A stretch of DNA of 64,000 nt from Rhizobium vallis (GTDB lineage: Bacteria > Pseudomonadota > Alphaproteobacteria > Rhizobiales > Rhizobiaceae): positions 496,001-560,000 of the forward strand of contig NZ_ML133688.1 of assembly GCF_003985155.1 (NCBI RefSeq). The letters run 5' to 3'. Positions 27,757 through 37,410 of the stretch are shown here, in pieces; the stretch's first letter is position 1, and every line of letters starts with the position of its first letter. The notes beneath the pieces were generated by a model. That model did no database searches. It was not told the origin of the DNA and saw nothing but the letters and a program-made list of their open reading frames with translations. Made by a program: the position numbers and the translations under genes.

Positions 27757-27785
27757 TCTTTAGAGGTCCGTCATGAAAATGTCAA
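27757..27785 (-). promoter_or_regulatory. Candidate sigma-70 promoter of rpsD
   Basis: On the minus strand TTGACA (27785-27780), 17 bases, then TAAAGA (27762-27757), about 170 bases ahead of rpsD. The -35 matches the consensus exactly; the -10 box is partial. The 170-base leader contains no recognised structure. Confidence 0.55.
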
Positions 27786-27809
27786 CAGCGCCAAAGCCCA
27801 ACAGCGCCA

Positions 27810-29321
27810 CTATTCCGCCGCCAGCGGCTGATCACCCGTATCGGGCGCATTAGCGTCGCCCGGCGCCGTCTGGCAATTCATGTCGGGGAAAGCAACAATG
27901 CGCTTGCCGGCAAAATCCGTGTGCACGACGACGATCCCCTGCTCTTCGAAATAGCCAAGCAGGCGCCGCGCACGGCGAGCGGAATGGGTGCCGTAGGCGC
28001 GGGCGATCCGAGCGTCCGACGGGCACGCCTCACCGCAGACGGCCGCCCTGGCGAGCATCAGGAAGACGCCCTGCAGATCGTCGGTGACACCAGATGACAA
28101 AGACAGCGCCGTTGTCCAGGCTTCCGTTCCGGCCGTTTCCGCATCCACGCCCGAGCGTGAGATCGCCACGCGCCGGCGGAAATCCGGCAGCGCGATCGGC
28201 GGTCCCGGCACTCGGCGCATGCGCAATCGCACGAGAAAATCCTGGTAGAGCACCGAATCGGTGCGGAAGCCCGAGGTGGGATCGTCGAGTATCTCGGCGA
28301 GCACGCCGGCGAGGCGCTCCTCCCGTTCCTCGGCGGAGACTTCCACCTGGCTCGCCCGCGCCTCGGCTGGTGCTACTGAGGTCGCCGGCGTCGAGCGCGA
28401 GAGTTCGGCAAGAATGTCGGTCGTCGGCCGCGGCGCCGGCGGCGCGCGACGCACCAACGGGCGCTGGAATTCTTCCGGATCCGGCGTGAAAATCAGGTCC
28501 TCGACATCCTGTGGCGCATCCGGCAGCGGCATAAGCTTCGGGCTGGAGGAGCGCGCCGAAGTCTCGACCGCGCCGATCTGGATCGGCAGCGGCCGGCGCG
28601 ACAAGGCCGGTCCGAGCGCGACGAAATTGCCGCGCTTCAGGTCGCGGAACATTTCCGCCTGGCGGCGATCCATGCCCAGCAGGTCAGCGGCGCGCGCCAT
28701 GTCGATATCGAGGAAGGTACGGCCCATCAGGAAGTTCGAAGCCTCGGCCGCGACGTTCTTGGCGAGCTTGGCAAGCCGCTGCGTCGCGATCACCCCGGCA
28801 AGCCCGCGCTTACGGCCGCGGCACATCAGGTTGGTCATCGCGCCGAGCGACATCTTGCGCGCATCTTCCGAGACGTCGCCGCCGACCGACGGCGCAAACA
28901 TCTGCGCCTCGTCGACCACGACGAGAACCGGATACCAATATTCGCGATCGGCATCGAACATGCCGTTGAGGAAGGCGGCGGCAGCCCGCATCTGCTGCTC
29001 GATATCGAGCCCTTCGAGCGTCAGCACACAGGAAACGCGATGCTGGCGAATGCGGTTGGCAATACCGGCCAGCTCCGCCTCGGTGCGTTCGCCGTCGACG
29101 ACGACATGGCCGAACCTGTCGCTGAGGGTGACGAAATCACCCTCGGGATCGATGATGACCTGCTGCACCCATTGCGCCGATTGCTCGAGCAGGCGGCGCA
29201 AAAGATGCGACTTGCCCGATCCGGAATTGCCCTGCACGAGAAGACGGGTCGCCAGCAGCTCCTCGATATCGAGCGTCGCCGGGCTGCCGGACGCCAATCC
29301 CATATCGATGCCAACCTGCAA
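27810..29321 (-). CDS. HerA-like ATPase (DUF87 type), unknown role
   Basis: A 503-residue P-loop ATPase of the HerA/FtsK branch. Walker A is GNSGSGKS at 31-38, Walker B is VLVVVDEAQMF near residue 133, and a GVIATQRLAKL sensor-like motif follows, as in HerA. Residues about 270-350 are Pro- and acidic-rich and probably disordered; the C-terminal third (SGVTDDLQGVFLMLARAAVCGE...RARRLLGYFEEQGIVVV) looks like a winged helix. The HerA ATPase is known for DNA translocation with NurA; no nuclease is adjacent. It starts with TTG after GAGG. Role unknown; it could act in chromosome or plasmid upkeep. Confidence 0.8.
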   Translation of the reverse strand: MQVGIDMGLASGSPATLDIEELLATRLLVQGNSGSGKSHLLRRLLEQSAQWVQQVIIDPEGDFVTLSDRFGHVVVDGERTEAELAGIANRIRQHRVSCVLTLEGLDIEQQMRAAAAFLNGMFDADREYWYPVLVVVDEAQMFAPSVGGDVSEDARKMSLGAMTNLMCRGRKRGLAGVIATQRLAKLAKNVAAEASNFLMGRTFLDIDMARAADLLGMDRRQAEMFRDLKRGNFVALGPALSRRPLPIQIGAVETSARSSSPKLMPLPDAPQDVEDLIFTPDPEEFQRPLVRRAPPAPRPTTDILAELSRSTPATSVAPAEARASQVEVSAEEREERLAGVLAEILDDPTSGFRTDSVLYQDFLVRLRMRRVPGPPIALPDFRRRVAISRSGVDAETAGTEAWTTALSLSSGVTDDLQGVFLMLARAAVCGEACPSDARIARAYGTHSARRARRLLGYFEEQGIVVVHTDFAGKRIVAFPDMNCQTAPGDANAPDTGDQPLAAE

Positions 29322-29448
29322 TGCTGATCCTCGCGGCGAAGAGACTCACATGAACGAAACGCCATTCTTCCGAAACGGCAGCGCCCCGTCTATCAAAGAA
29401 TGCAGCGTCTTTCAGGACCGGATTTCGCCAACCCACAGGACAATTCCG

Positions 29449-30249
29449 TCACGCCCTCAGACCGAAACCCTGCATCAGCCGCCGGGTGGCGAAATCCTGC
29501 TGACCGGACGTAAAGACCGCGAAGTCGAAATTGTCGGGATGGACCGCATCGGCAACCAGCGGCACCAGCGTACGCGCCCGCCGGGCGATCGCCTCGGCGG
29601 GATCGAGCCAGTCCACAGGCCACGGCGCAAGCCGGCGGAAGAGATTTGCCATGAAGGGGTAATGCGTGCAGGCGAGCACGACGATGTCGGTCTTGCGGCC
29701 GTCCTTCTCGACGAAACACTGGTCGATTTCCTCAAGCACGGCGTCATCGGAGACGGCGTCGCCGCGAATATAGGCCTCCGCCATGCGCGCCAGGTTTTCC
29801 GAGCCGACGAGCCGGACATGGCATTGCTGCGCGAAGGACTGGATGAGATCGCGGGTATAAGCGCGCCTCACTGTGCCCGGCGTCGCCAGCACCGAAACCA
29901 GGCCCGAGCGTGTGCGCTCCGCCGCCGGCTTGATCGCCGGCACGGTTCCGACGAAGGTCATCTGCGGAAAGGCGGCGCGCAGGTCTGCGCCAACCAACGT
30001 GAAGGCGGTGTTGCAGGCGATGATGCAGACTTCGGGGTCGTGCTCCTGAAGCAGTCTGCCGAAGAGTCCGATCACTCGTTCCTTCAGCGCCTGTTCCTCC
30101 CAGCCGCCATAGGGAAAGCCGGCATCGTCGGCAACATAGATGAAGCCGCGCTCGGGCATCAGCACGCGCGCCTCGCGCAGCACGGTCAGCCCGCCGATAC
30201 CGGAATCGAAGACGAGGACGGGTTTCAGCTCATGCGTCGGTGCTGTCAT
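29449..30249 (-). CDS. murI: Glutamate racemase
   Basis: A 266-residue cofactor-free racemase that makes D-glutamate for peptidoglycan. The first catalytic Cys is in [11 protein letters not shown], the second in [11 protein letters not shown], and the start motif is [14 protein letters not shown]. The ATG at 30249 overlaps the end of the trmJ-like gene by 20 bases, so the two are coupled. An upstream frame extension to 30444 lies within trmJ and is spurious. Confidence 0.96.
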   Translation of the reverse strand: MTAPTHELKPVLVFDSGIGGLTVLREARVLMPERGFIYVADDAGFPYGGWEEQALKERVIGLFGRLLQEHDPEVCIIACNTAFTLVGADLRAAFPQMTFVGTVPAIKPAAERTRSGLVSVLATPGTVRRAYTRDLIQSFAQQCHVRLVGSENLARMAEAYIRGDAVSDDAVLEEIDQCFVEKDGRKTDIVVLACTHYPFMANLFRRLAPWPVDWLDPAEAIARRARTLVPLVADAVHPDNFDFAVFTSGQQDFATRRLMQGFGLRA

Positions 30250-31060
30250 CTGGCGGTGTTTCCTTGGCCGATGTCGGGAACCTGCCGCCGCGCGGGTTTT
30301 TGCGCGAGAAGCGGTCGAGGGAGGAGATGACGCCGCGCAACACGCTGATTTCCTGCTCCGTGAAAGCCCGGCGGGATAGAACAGCGCGGAGATTGTCGAC
30401 CATTTTCGGCTTTTTCCCGGCAGGATGGAAATATCCGCGCGCATCGAGCGCCTCTTCCAGCTGGTCGAACAGGCCGAAGAGCTGCTCCTTGGTCGAAGCT
30501 GTCTGCCCCATCGCCTGGAAGGGTACGTCGCCGAGATCCGCCATGCCTGATTTCATCCATTCATAGGACATCAGCAGCACCGCCTGGGCGATATTCAATG
30601 AAGCGAACGCCGGGTTGACAGGAAAGGTGACGATCTCGTCTGCAAGCGCCACTTCCTCATTGGTCAGCCCCCAGCGCTCGCGCCCGAAGAGGATGCCCGT
30701 GCCCTCACCTGCGCGGAATTTCCCCCGCAGCGTCTCGGCGGCGATAACAGGCGAGCGCACCGGCTTGAAACCGTCGCGCTCACGCGCCGTCGTCGCATAG
30801 ATGAAATTGAGATCGGCGACTGCCTGTTCCAGCGTGTCATAGACCTTCGTCGCCTCGATCACGTGATCGGCCTTGGAGGCTGTCGCCAGAGCTTTCTCGT
30901 TCGGCCAGCCGTCGCGCGGATTGACGAGACGCAGTTCGGCAAGGCCGAAATTCGCCATAGCGCGCGCCACCATGCCGATATTCTCGCCCATCTGCGGCTC
31001 GACCAGAATGATGGCCGGCCCTTCGGCCAGAAGTTGACGCTCGCTGTTCGTGCCTGCCAT
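30230..31060 (-). CDS. trmJ: tRNA/rRNA 2'-O-methyltransferase, TrmJ type
   Basis: A 276-residue SPOUT-class methyltransferase. The trefoil-knot motifs are visible: [40 protein letters not shown] N-terminal (motif 1, residues about 17-52), [20 protein letters not shown] (motif 2) and [19 protein letters not shown] (motif 3). TrmJ methylates nucleotide 32 of tRNA using SAM; ttcA modifies the same position, a notable coincidence 5 kb away. It overlaps murI downstream and follows the FUSC gene by four bases, so these three genes form one unit. Confidence 0.93.
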   Translation of the reverse strand: MAGTNSERQLLAEGPAIILVEPQMGENIGMVARAMANFGLAELRLVNPRDGWPNEKALATASKADHVIEATKVYDTLEQAVADLNFIYATTARERDGFKPVRSPVIAAETLRGKFRAGEGTGILFGRERWGLTNEEVALADEIVTFPVNPAFASLNIAQAVLLMSYEWMKSGMADLGDVPFQAMGQTASTKEQLFGLFDQLEEALDARGYFHPAGKKPKMVDNLRAVLSRRAFTEQEISVLRGVISSLDRFSRKNPRGGRFPTSAKETPPDDSTDA

Positions 31061-31064
31061 GGTC

Positions 31065-33104
31065 CTATCCCTGTTTCGAGCGCGCAATAGCCTCGCCCGG
31101 CGCAAACGGCAAGACGTCGGCCCGCGGATAGAGCCTTTCCAGCGCCGAACCGATCATTTCGAGCCCCAGCCTGGCGCCCTCGCCTGACAGCGGCAGGTGC
31201 CGTCCCGTCGTCCGCGATGCCCTGCGGGCGATGAAGAAACAGCTCGAGCCGCGCGGAGCCGCATCGTCGATCAGCGCCAGATCCGCTGCAATCAGCCTCG
31301 CTTCGTCTTCGCCGACAGCGGGTGCTCCATGGCTCTTTGCCAGGATGCGCGACCAATAAGTGCAGGAAAGGAAGACCGCCAGCGTCTGACGGATCTGGCC
31401 CGGCCGCGTCACCACCGACCACGAGGATCCGAGCGGCTTCGCCGCCACCGTGATGTCGCGATAGCAGGCGTCGATCTTCTGCGACAGCGCGATCAGTTCG
31501 AAACCGCTCTTACCCTCGCCGATCGCGACAAGCAGATCGCGCAACGCCTGGAACCAGCGGGCGAGCGCCGCATCGAGTGCGCCGCGTGTGCGCGAGGGGA
31601 AGACGACGAAGGCGACTGCCGTTCCGGCCGCAGCTCCGATCATGGTCTCCCCGATGCGCAGCTTCAGGAGATCGAGCGTCAGCACACCGGTCATGCCGTA
31701 GACCAGGCAAAGCACGATCGAGATGAAGAAGGTCATCGTCGCATAGGAAACCTGCAGGAAATAGAAGGCGAGGAAGATGCAGACGACCGCGACCGGAATG
31801 GCAACCGCGGGCTCACCCGAAATCAGCGTCGCAAGCACCAGGCCGATGGCGATGCCGAACACCGTGCCGAGCGAGCGCGACAGCGCCTTCATCGCCGTGT
31901 CGCCGCGCGAATTGGTGTTGGTGAACACGAGGAAGGAAGAAAGCACCGCCCAGAACCAGCGTTCGCGCGACAAGAGCAGGCCGACGCTCATGGCGATCGC
32001 TGATGCGAGCGTGATCTGCAGCGCCGAGCGCAGCAGCGGATTGGCAAACGAAAAGTCGATCGGCTGGTGCGGCGCCGTATCCTCGACGGAATCGATGCCG
32101 GAGAAACCGGATGCCTGTCCCTTGTCGATCGCCTGCGTCAATTGCTGCCGCGCCTCGCCGAGCCAGAGCAGCGCCCGCACGGTTTCACCCTGCGGCCGAT
32201 CCACGATGGTTTCGGTCGTGCTCTCATATCTTGCGAGCTCCGCCGAATCCGCCTCGATCACCGCATGGACGAGCGCAAAGGACGGCGGGCTCTGGAAACT
32301 CAGCACGATTGCGCTCTCGGCAGCAAGATGCGCATCGAAAAGCCGGATCGCCAGCTCGGCGGCGGGGTCGGCGGCACCATCGAACACACCGGCCGGCGGG
32401 CGCGGAAGGAAGGTTTCGGCCATCAACACCACTTCCTTCAGCCGGTCTTCCAGCTGCCGCAACTCCTGCCGATCGGCTTCCCCGATCTCGGTACTGCCGG
32501 CAAGGGCGGCGAGTTTGAAGAGGATCTGGTTGATGCGGCCCCTGACACTCTCAAGCGAACGCAGCAGGTCGCGCCGCCAGTCGTCGGGTAGGAGCACCGC
32601 TCTCACCACATGGCCGACGAGAACCGCGATGACGGGGCCGAAAGCCACTTCAGGCAGTTGGGCAAGCGACGGTTTGAAATAGGCGCCCATGAAATAGGAG
32701 GTGAAGGCGAACATGCCGATGGCAAAGCCGCGTGGACCGAACACCCGCCCGGCCGATGCGAGCGCAATCACCGCCAGGAAGACGAGATCGGAGAGAACGC
32801 GGCGATCCTCGAGCCCCGCGGCGATGGCGACGACACCAACGCTTGCGACACAGCCGAAGAGCCGCGTCACCAACTGGCGCGAATTGCCCTTGTCGCGCAC
32901 CGCCACGCCGCCCTCGATCGACAATACGATACCGAGGCCGAAGGCCGCGGTCGGCAACGGCAGGATGAGGTCCTTGATGGCAAGCAGGATCAGGAATGAA
33001 AGAACGATCGTCAGCGTCACCCGCAAGCCCATGCGCAGGCGCGAAAGCGCCGGATCGTTGGCAAGCAACCAGTCGCGGAACTGAAAACCGGAAAACAGAT
33101 GCAT
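31065..33104 (-). CDS. FUSC-family membrane transporter
   Basis: A 679-residue inner-membrane protein of the FUSC/AaeB-type family. Two blocks of about six hydrophobic helices (near residues 25-175 and 340-490) flank a long cytosolic helical domain (LKEVVLMAETFLPRPPAGVFDG). Family motifs such as RMGLRVTLTIVLSFLI and NPLLRSALQITLASAIAMSVGLL are visible. Relatives export aromatic acids or fusaric acid; an MFP partner gene is not adjacent. The ATG at 33104 is preceded by GAGGGG. Its stop is five bases from the trmJ start, indicating one operon with trmJ and murI. Confidence 0.85.
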   Translation of the reverse strand: MHLFSGFQFRDWLLANDPALSRLRMGLRVTLTIVLSFLILLAIKDLILPLPTAAFGLGIVLSIEGGVAVRDKGNSRQLVTRLFGCVASVGVVAIAAGLEDRRVLSDLVFLAVIALASAGRVFGPRGFAIGMFAFTSYFMGAYFKPSLAQLPEVAFGPVIAVLVGHVVRAVLLPDDWRRDLLRSLESVRGRINQILFKLAALAGSTEIGEADRQELRQLEDRLKEVVLMAETFLPRPPAGVFDGAADPAAELAIRLFDAHLAAESAIVLSFQSPPSFALVHAVIEADSAELARYESTTETIVDRPQGETVRALLWLGEARQQLTQAIDKGQASGFSGIDSVEDTAPHQPIDFSFANPLLRSALQITLASAIAMSVGLLLSRERWFWAVLSSFLVFTNTNSRGDTAMKALSRSLGTVFGIAIGLVLATLISGEPAVAIPVAVVCIFLAFYFLQVSYATMTFFISIVLCLVYGMTGVLTLDLLKLRIGETMIGAAAGTAVAFVVFPSRTRGALDAALARWFQALRDLLVAIGEGKSGFELIALSQKIDACYRDITVAAKPLGSSWSVVTRPGQIRQTLAVFLSCTYWSRILAKSHGAPAVGEDEARLIAADLALIDDAAPRGSSCFFIARRASRTTGRHLPLSGEGARLGLEMIGSALERLYPRADVLPFAPGEAIARSKQG

Positions 33105-33203
33105 GAGCCCCTCATGCCATGAAGCACCGATAGATACCGCCGCCGGAGCGAAAATCAAACCGCTGGAGACCATCCACTCCGATGCTGATCGAATGTCGCG
33201 CGC

Positions 33204-33731
33204 TTACTGCCCCTTGGCAATCAGCGCCATCGTCGCTTTCAGGGAATCACGGGCCTGCGTCTCGATATTCTCGGTGACGATATCGTCGATCACAGGATTG
33301 CCGCCCTCTTCGACCACCTCGAAGCGAACGGTCGTATAGTCCTTGGCGTCGGGCGCGTCCGAGCAGGCGGATTTTTGGAAGCGCACAGTCACTTCGGTCG
33401 TCCCGTTGACCGGCGGAGCCGCCGCCACTGTCAGATCCTGCAGCGGGCACGCGTCCTGGCCGTTGACGATGACGTCGTAGTCGAACGGCGATATGCCGTC
33501 GTCGTCGACGGCGGGAAACTGCGCGGCCGCCTGGTAGCTTGCCACGAAATCCTTGCTGTAGAGATGGTCGAGCCGGCTCGCATCGAAGATATCGGTCCAG
33601 TCGCTGTTATTATCGGCCCAATTGTTCTTGGTCGCCTCCATAATCTCCTTGACCGGAGCGGTGGCGTCGGCGGCGTGGCTGATGCCCGAAAAGGCGATAA
33701 GGCTGGTGATGACGAGGGCAATTGTCTTCAT
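33204..33731 (-). CDS. Secreted protein, unknown function
   Basis: A 175-residue protein with a clear signal peptide (MKTIALVITSLIAFSGISHA, cleavage after residue 20). The mature form is acidic and polar with a DYDVIVNGQDACPLQDL segment and a second Cys, probably a disulfide, then TEVTVRFQKSA and an IDDIVTEN end. The size, signal peptide and layout recall DUF3828-type periplasmic proteins, but I cannot confirm the family. The ATG at 33731 is supported by the signal peptide. Function unknown; its expression may be separate from the FUSC gene, with a 100-base gap. Confidence 0.75.
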   Translation of the reverse strand: MKTIALVITSLIAFSGISHAADATAPVKEIMEATKNNWADNNSDWTDIFDASRLDHLYSKDFVASYQAAAQFPAVDDDGISPFDYDVIVNGQDACPLQDLTVAAAPPVNGTTEVTVRFQKSACSDAPDAKDYTTVRFEVVEEGGNPVIDDIVTENIETQARDSLKATMALIAKGQ

Positions 33732-33920
33732 GGTCGAATGTTCCGGGCGGGGGCAAATCAGGCCGGACACTAGTCAGATTTCTGCGCTTGGCAATGGCGG
33801 CAAAAACGCATTGTCCAACCCGTTGCAGCTTTGCGTTCCCAGTTCACAATGCTATAGCGCTCCTCATCACGTCACCCACCCGGGACCCCGTCCCCATTCA
33901 AGCTCGAACGAGGCAGATAC

Positions 33921-35132
33921 ATGAACAAGATCAAGGTCGCCAATCCCGTCGCCGATCTCGACGGCGATGAAATGACTCGCATCATTTGGCAGCTCATCAA
34001 GGATAAGCTGATCCATCCGTATCTCGACCTCGATATCGACTATTACGACCTCTCGGTCGAAAACCGCGACGCCACCAATGACAAGGTCACCGTCGACGCC
34101 GCCAACGCCATCAAGAAGTACGGGGTCGGCATCAAGTGCGCGACGATCACGCCGGATGAAGCCCGCGTCAAGGAATTCAACCTCAAGGAAATGTGGAAGA
34201 GCCCGAACGGCACGATCCGCAACATCCTCGGCGGCGTCATCTTCCGCGAGCCGATCATCTGCCGCAACGTGCCGCGCCTCGTTCCCGGCTGGACGCAGCC
34301 GATCGTCGTCGGCCGCCATGCCTTCGGCGACCAGTACCGCGCCACCGATTTCAAATTCCCGGGCAAGGGCAAGCTGACGATCAAGTTCGTCGGCGAAGAC
34401 GGCACCGTCATCGAGAAGGAAGTCTTCAACGCGCCGGGCGCCGGCGTTGCGATGGCCATGTACAACCTCGACGAATCGATCCGCGAATTCGCCCGCGCTT
34501 CGATGATGTACGGCCTGATGCGCAAGTGGCCGGTTTATCTCTCGACCAAGAACACCATCCTCAAGGCCTATGACGGACGCTTCAAGGACATCTTCGAGGA
34601 AGTCTTCGAGACCGAATTCAAGGATCAGTTCAAGGAAGCCGGTATCACCTACGAACACCGCCTGATCGACGACATGGTCGCCTCCGCGCTCAAGTGGTCC
34701 GGCGGCTACGTCTGGGCCTGCAAGAACTATGACGGCGACGTCCAGTCCGACACGGTTGCCCAGGGCTTCGGCTCGCTCGGCCTGATGACCTCGGTTCTCT
34801 TGACGCCTGACGGCAAGACGGTCGAAGCCGAAGCCGCCCACGGCACGGTGACGCGTCACTACCGCCAGCATCAGAAGGGCCAGGAAACCTCGACGAACTC
34901 GATCGCCTCGATCTTCGCCTGGACCCGCGGTCTCGCGCACCGCGCCAAGCTCGATGACAATGCCGAGCTCGCCCGCTTCGCCTCGACGCTCGAAAAGGTC
35001 TGCGTCGACACCGTCGAATCCGGCTTCATGACCAAGGACCTGGCGCTGCTGATCGGCCCCGATCAGCCGTGGCTTTCCACCACCGCCTTCCTCGACAAGA
35101 TCGACCAGAACTTGCAGAAGGCCATGGCGTAA
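33921..35132 (+). CDS. icd: NADP-dependent isocitrate dehydrogenase, eukaryotic type
   Basis: A 403-residue cytosolic TCA enzyme that converts isocitrate to 2-oxoglutarate with NADPH. It belongs to subfamily II, the homodimeric type shared with eukaryotes, as shown by [16 protein letters not shown] start ([16 protein letters not shown]), [44 protein letters not shown] (in part) and [32 protein letters not shown] (in part). Length is typical. A strong hairpin terminator follows 27 bases after the stop. Alphaproteobacterial icd genes are normally of this kind. Confidence 0.97.
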   Translation: MNKIKVANPVADLDGDEMTRIIWQLIKDKLIHPYLDLDIDYYDLSVENRDATNDKVTVDAANAIKKYGVGIKCATITPDEARVKEFNLKEMWKSPNGTIRNILGGVIFREPIICRNVPRLVPGWTQPIVVGRHAFGDQYRATDFKFPGKGKLTIKFVGEDGTVIEKEVFNAPGAGVAMAMYNLDESIREFARASMMYGLMRKWPVYLSTKNTILKAYDGRFKDIFEEVFETEFKDQFKEAGITYEHRLIDDMVASALKWSGGYVWACKNYDGDVQSDTVAQGFGSLGLMTSVLLTPDGKTVEAEAAHGTVTRHYRQHQKGQETSTNSIASIFAWTRGLAHRAKLDDNAELARFASTLEKVCVDTVESGFMTKDLALLIGPDQPWLSTTAFLDKIDQNLQKAMA

Positions 35133-35159
35133 GCCTGTCCTTTCGATGTAGCATTGACG

Positions 35160-35183
35160 CGGCGGGGATTTCCCCGCCGTTTT
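35160..35183 (+). terminator. Rho-independent terminator of icd
   Basis: A perfect nine-base inverted repeat CGGCGGGGA/TCCCCGCCG with a two-base loop, followed by TTTTC. Confidence 0.9.
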
Positions 35184-35202
35184 CATTTTGGGAGAATGGA
35201 AA

Positions 35203-35647
35203 ATGACGGCGATCGTGCGCCCGCTCGAACCTTCTGACCGTGCCGCCTGGGAGCCCTTATGGGCGGCCTACCAGCGTTTCTACGGGGTGGTCATCCCCGC
35301 CGAGACGACCGATCTTACCTGGGCTCGCTTCCACGATCCCGATGAAATGATGCATGCGCTCGGCGCCTTTGACGAAGACGGTCGCCTCGTCGGAACCGTG
35401 CATGCGATCTTCCATCGCTCCTGCTGGCTGCCGCAATGGACCTGCTATCTGCAGGATCTTTATGTTGAACGATCAACGCGGGCTCGGTACCGGCGCCGCA
35501 CTGATCGAGGCTATCGCTGGACTGGCGCGGCAAAACGGCGCCGGCAGACTTTACTGGATGACGCACGAAAGCAATGCCGCCGCGCAGCGCCTCTATGACA
35601 GGATCGCGGAGCGCTCGGGTTTCATTCAGTACCGAAAAGCGCTTTAG
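35203..35647 (+). pseudogene. Frameshifted GNAT acetyltransferase
   Basis: The gene is split over two frames. The first frame (from ATG 35203, behind GGGAG) encodes a normal GNAT N-terminus up to CYLQDLYV. The rest of the acetyl-CoA fold is found only in another frame, starting near 35466 (NDQRGLGTGAALIEAIAGLA, then RLYWMTHESNAAAQRLYDRI and a SGFIQYRKAL end, stop 35647). A one-base deletion in the GAACGATC stretch near 35470 would restore V-E-D-Q-R-G-L-G, which fits motif A of the family. Both halves are otherwise sound, so the event is recent or a sequencing error. Alternatives are a pseudogene or, less likely, a programmed shift. Confidence 0.85.
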
Positions 35648-35729
35648 GCCCGGGCTTGCACAAAGATCTCGCCGCACTATTGATTCCGGGGCGACAGCAA
35701 CACAGAAAACAAGGGAATACGAGGACGCC

Positions 35730-36356
35730 ATGACCGAAGAACTGGTATTCTATACGAACCCGATGTCACGCAGCCGCATCGCGCGCTGGATGCTGGAGGA
35801 GATCGGCCAGCCCTACCGCACCGAACTCCTGACCTTCGGCGACACCATGAAAGCGCCGGAATATCTCCGGGTCAATCCGATGGGCAAAGTGCCGGCAATC
35901 CGCCACGGAGACACCGTCGTCACCGAATGCGCGGCGATCTGCGCTTATCTTGCCGACACTTTTCCCGAAAGGGGCCTGTCGCCGAGGCCGGAGGAACGCG
36001 CCGCCTATTACCGCTGGATGTTTTTTGCCGCCGGCCCCCTTGAATCGGCGGTGACGATGAAAGCTCTCGGCTTCGAAATTCCCGCCGAACGCCTGCGCAT
36101 GGCTGGCTGCGGCAGCTTCAGCGACGTTATGAACACGCTTGAAATGGCCGTCTCCGGCTCGACCTATGTCGCCGGCGAGCGCTTCACTGCCGCCGACGTC
36201 TATGTCGGCGCCCACATCGGCTGGGGCCTGAGCTTCGGCAGCATCGAGAAGCGCCAGGCCTTCATCGATTATTTCGGCCGCATCAGCGAGCGTGAGGCCT
36301 GCAAGCGCGCCAAGGCGCTGGACGACGAGGCCGGCAAGGCGATGCAGGCCGCCTAA
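35730..36356 (+). CDS. Glutathione S-transferase family protein
   Basis: A 208-residue two-domain GST. The N-terminal thioredoxin-like part has FYTNPMSRSRIARWMLEEIG (Ser at the active position), cis-Pro motif GKVPAIRHGDTVVTECAAIC with the glutathione-binding E-S/T step as TEC, then a helical domain with GERFTAADVYVGAHIGWG. The start at 35730 follows GAGGAC. It is likely a detoxification or redox enzyme in the cytosol. The class is uncertain; the SRSRIARWMLEE form is common in rhizobial beta-like or unclassified GSTs. Confidence 0.9.
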   Translation: MTEELVFYTNPMSRSRIARWMLEEIGQPYRTELLTFGDTMKAPEYLRVNPMGKVPAIRHGDTVVTECAAICAYLADTFPERGLSPRPEERAAYYRWMFFAAGPLESAVTMKALGFEIPAERLRMAGCGSFSDVMNTLEMAVSGSTYVAGERFTAADVYVGAHIGWGLSFGSIEKRQAFIDYFGRISEREACKRAKALDDEAGKAMQAA

Positions 36357-36413
36357 GCGTAGTCGTAAGTGTCCTGGGTGCGCGGCAAATCCGCCGCGCC
36401 CCCGATCGACGCC

Positions 36414-37265
36414 TCAGACGAGCGGCATGTGAATATCCGTCAGAAGCTCGGTCGGCGACACCTCGCGCGGATTGTTGAGATATTCCTCGAACATGACCCT
36501 GTCCTTCAGCTGCCGGCCGGATTTCGGCAGCCATTCGGCAAAGAGCCACTGATAGGACCTCGACATGTTCGCATAGGGTCCCTTGTGACGCAGCACGGCA
36601 TAATCACCGCCGTCGATCACGCGCCGCTCGAACGGCGCCTCGGCCGGCACTTCGGCAGCGCCCGTGACGCAGGCGATCGAGCGCAGCTTTTCCTCCGGCA
36701 CGATGTCAGGATCATCGAGATAGATGCCGATCATCCGCATGTCAGGCCTGGCGAGGCCGCGGGCATAAAGCGTGCCGAACAGCGTCTCGAATGCCTTGTC
36801 GATGTGCATATAGGAACCGGTATGGGCAACGCCGATCAGCTCGATCGGACCGATCTCGCGTATGGTAACGTCCAACATGGCTTTAATCTTTCCGTTAGGT
36901 GAGGGTTCGAAGGCTGTGTGGCTTCCCTCTTTCCGGTAGCGGGCCGGTGGCATGCCGTAGACCGACTTAAAGATGCGGTTGAAGGATTGGAGATTGGGAT
37001 AGCCTGATCGCTTCGCAATTTCACCGACGGCAAGATCCGTGCGGACGATCTCACCCGCCGCGTGATGCAGCCTGAGCCGCTTGACGGTCGCCGCCAGCGT
37101 CTCACCGTAAATTGCCCGGTAGATCCTGTGCCAGTGATAGCTCGACATGCAGGCGATCTCGGCGAGGCGCTCCATATCCAGTTCCTCATCGAGGTGCTCG
37201 TGAATATAGGCAGAAACCCGTCGCAGACGGTTTTCATAAAGTGCCCATGCCGTTTCGCCATTCAT
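36414..37265 (-). CDS. AraC-family regulator with GyrI-like domain
   Basis: A 283-residue regulator. Residues about 10-112 are an N-terminal AraC HTH pair (ENRLRRVSAYIHEHLDEELD, MERLAEIACMSSYHWHRIY, and GYPNLQSFNRIFKSVYGMPPARYR). Residues about 130-283 are a GyrI-like/SbmC effector-binding domain (VTIREIGPIELIGVAHTGSY). The layout is that of Rob- and SoxS-like multidrug sensors, so an amphipathic drug-like ligand may be bound. The ATG at 37265 follows GAGG. It lies downstream of the alaS terminator and is convergent with the GST gene; a 7-bp hairpin (GCGCGGC/GCCGCGC, 36380-36399) sits between them. Confidence 0.92.
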   Translation of the reverse strand: MNGETAWALYENRLRRVSAYIHEHLDEELDMERLAEIACMSSYHWHRIYRAIYGETLAATVKRLRLHHAAGEIVRTDLAVGEIAKRSGYPNLQSFNRIFKSVYGMPPARYRKEGSHTAFEPSPNGKIKAMLDVTIREIGPIELIGVAHTGSYMHIDKAFETLFGTLYARGLARPDMRMIGIYLDDPDIVPEEKLRSIACVTGAAEVPAEAPFERRVIDGGDYAVLRHKGPYANMSRSYQWLFAEWLPKSGRQLKDRVMFEEYLNNPREVSPTELLTDIHMPLV

Positions 37266-37353
37266 GTCAAACCTCGTGCAAATCGATCGGCCAAAGAGAA
37301 CCATAAGCCGATTTGACAAATCCTGCTGATTTGGCCCGGGCCAGAATTGGAAA

Positions 37354-37388
37354 ACGAAAAAGGCGGAAGCCGAGCCTCCGCCTTTCAA
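37354..37388 (-). terminator. Terminator downstream of alaS
   Basis: A nine-base stem AAAGGCGGA/TCCGCCTTT with a nine-base loop; on the minus strand it is followed by TTTTCG, just after the alaS stop. Confidence 0.8.
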
Positions 37389-37410
37389 TTTCTTCCCGTG
37401 AATCGGCAGA

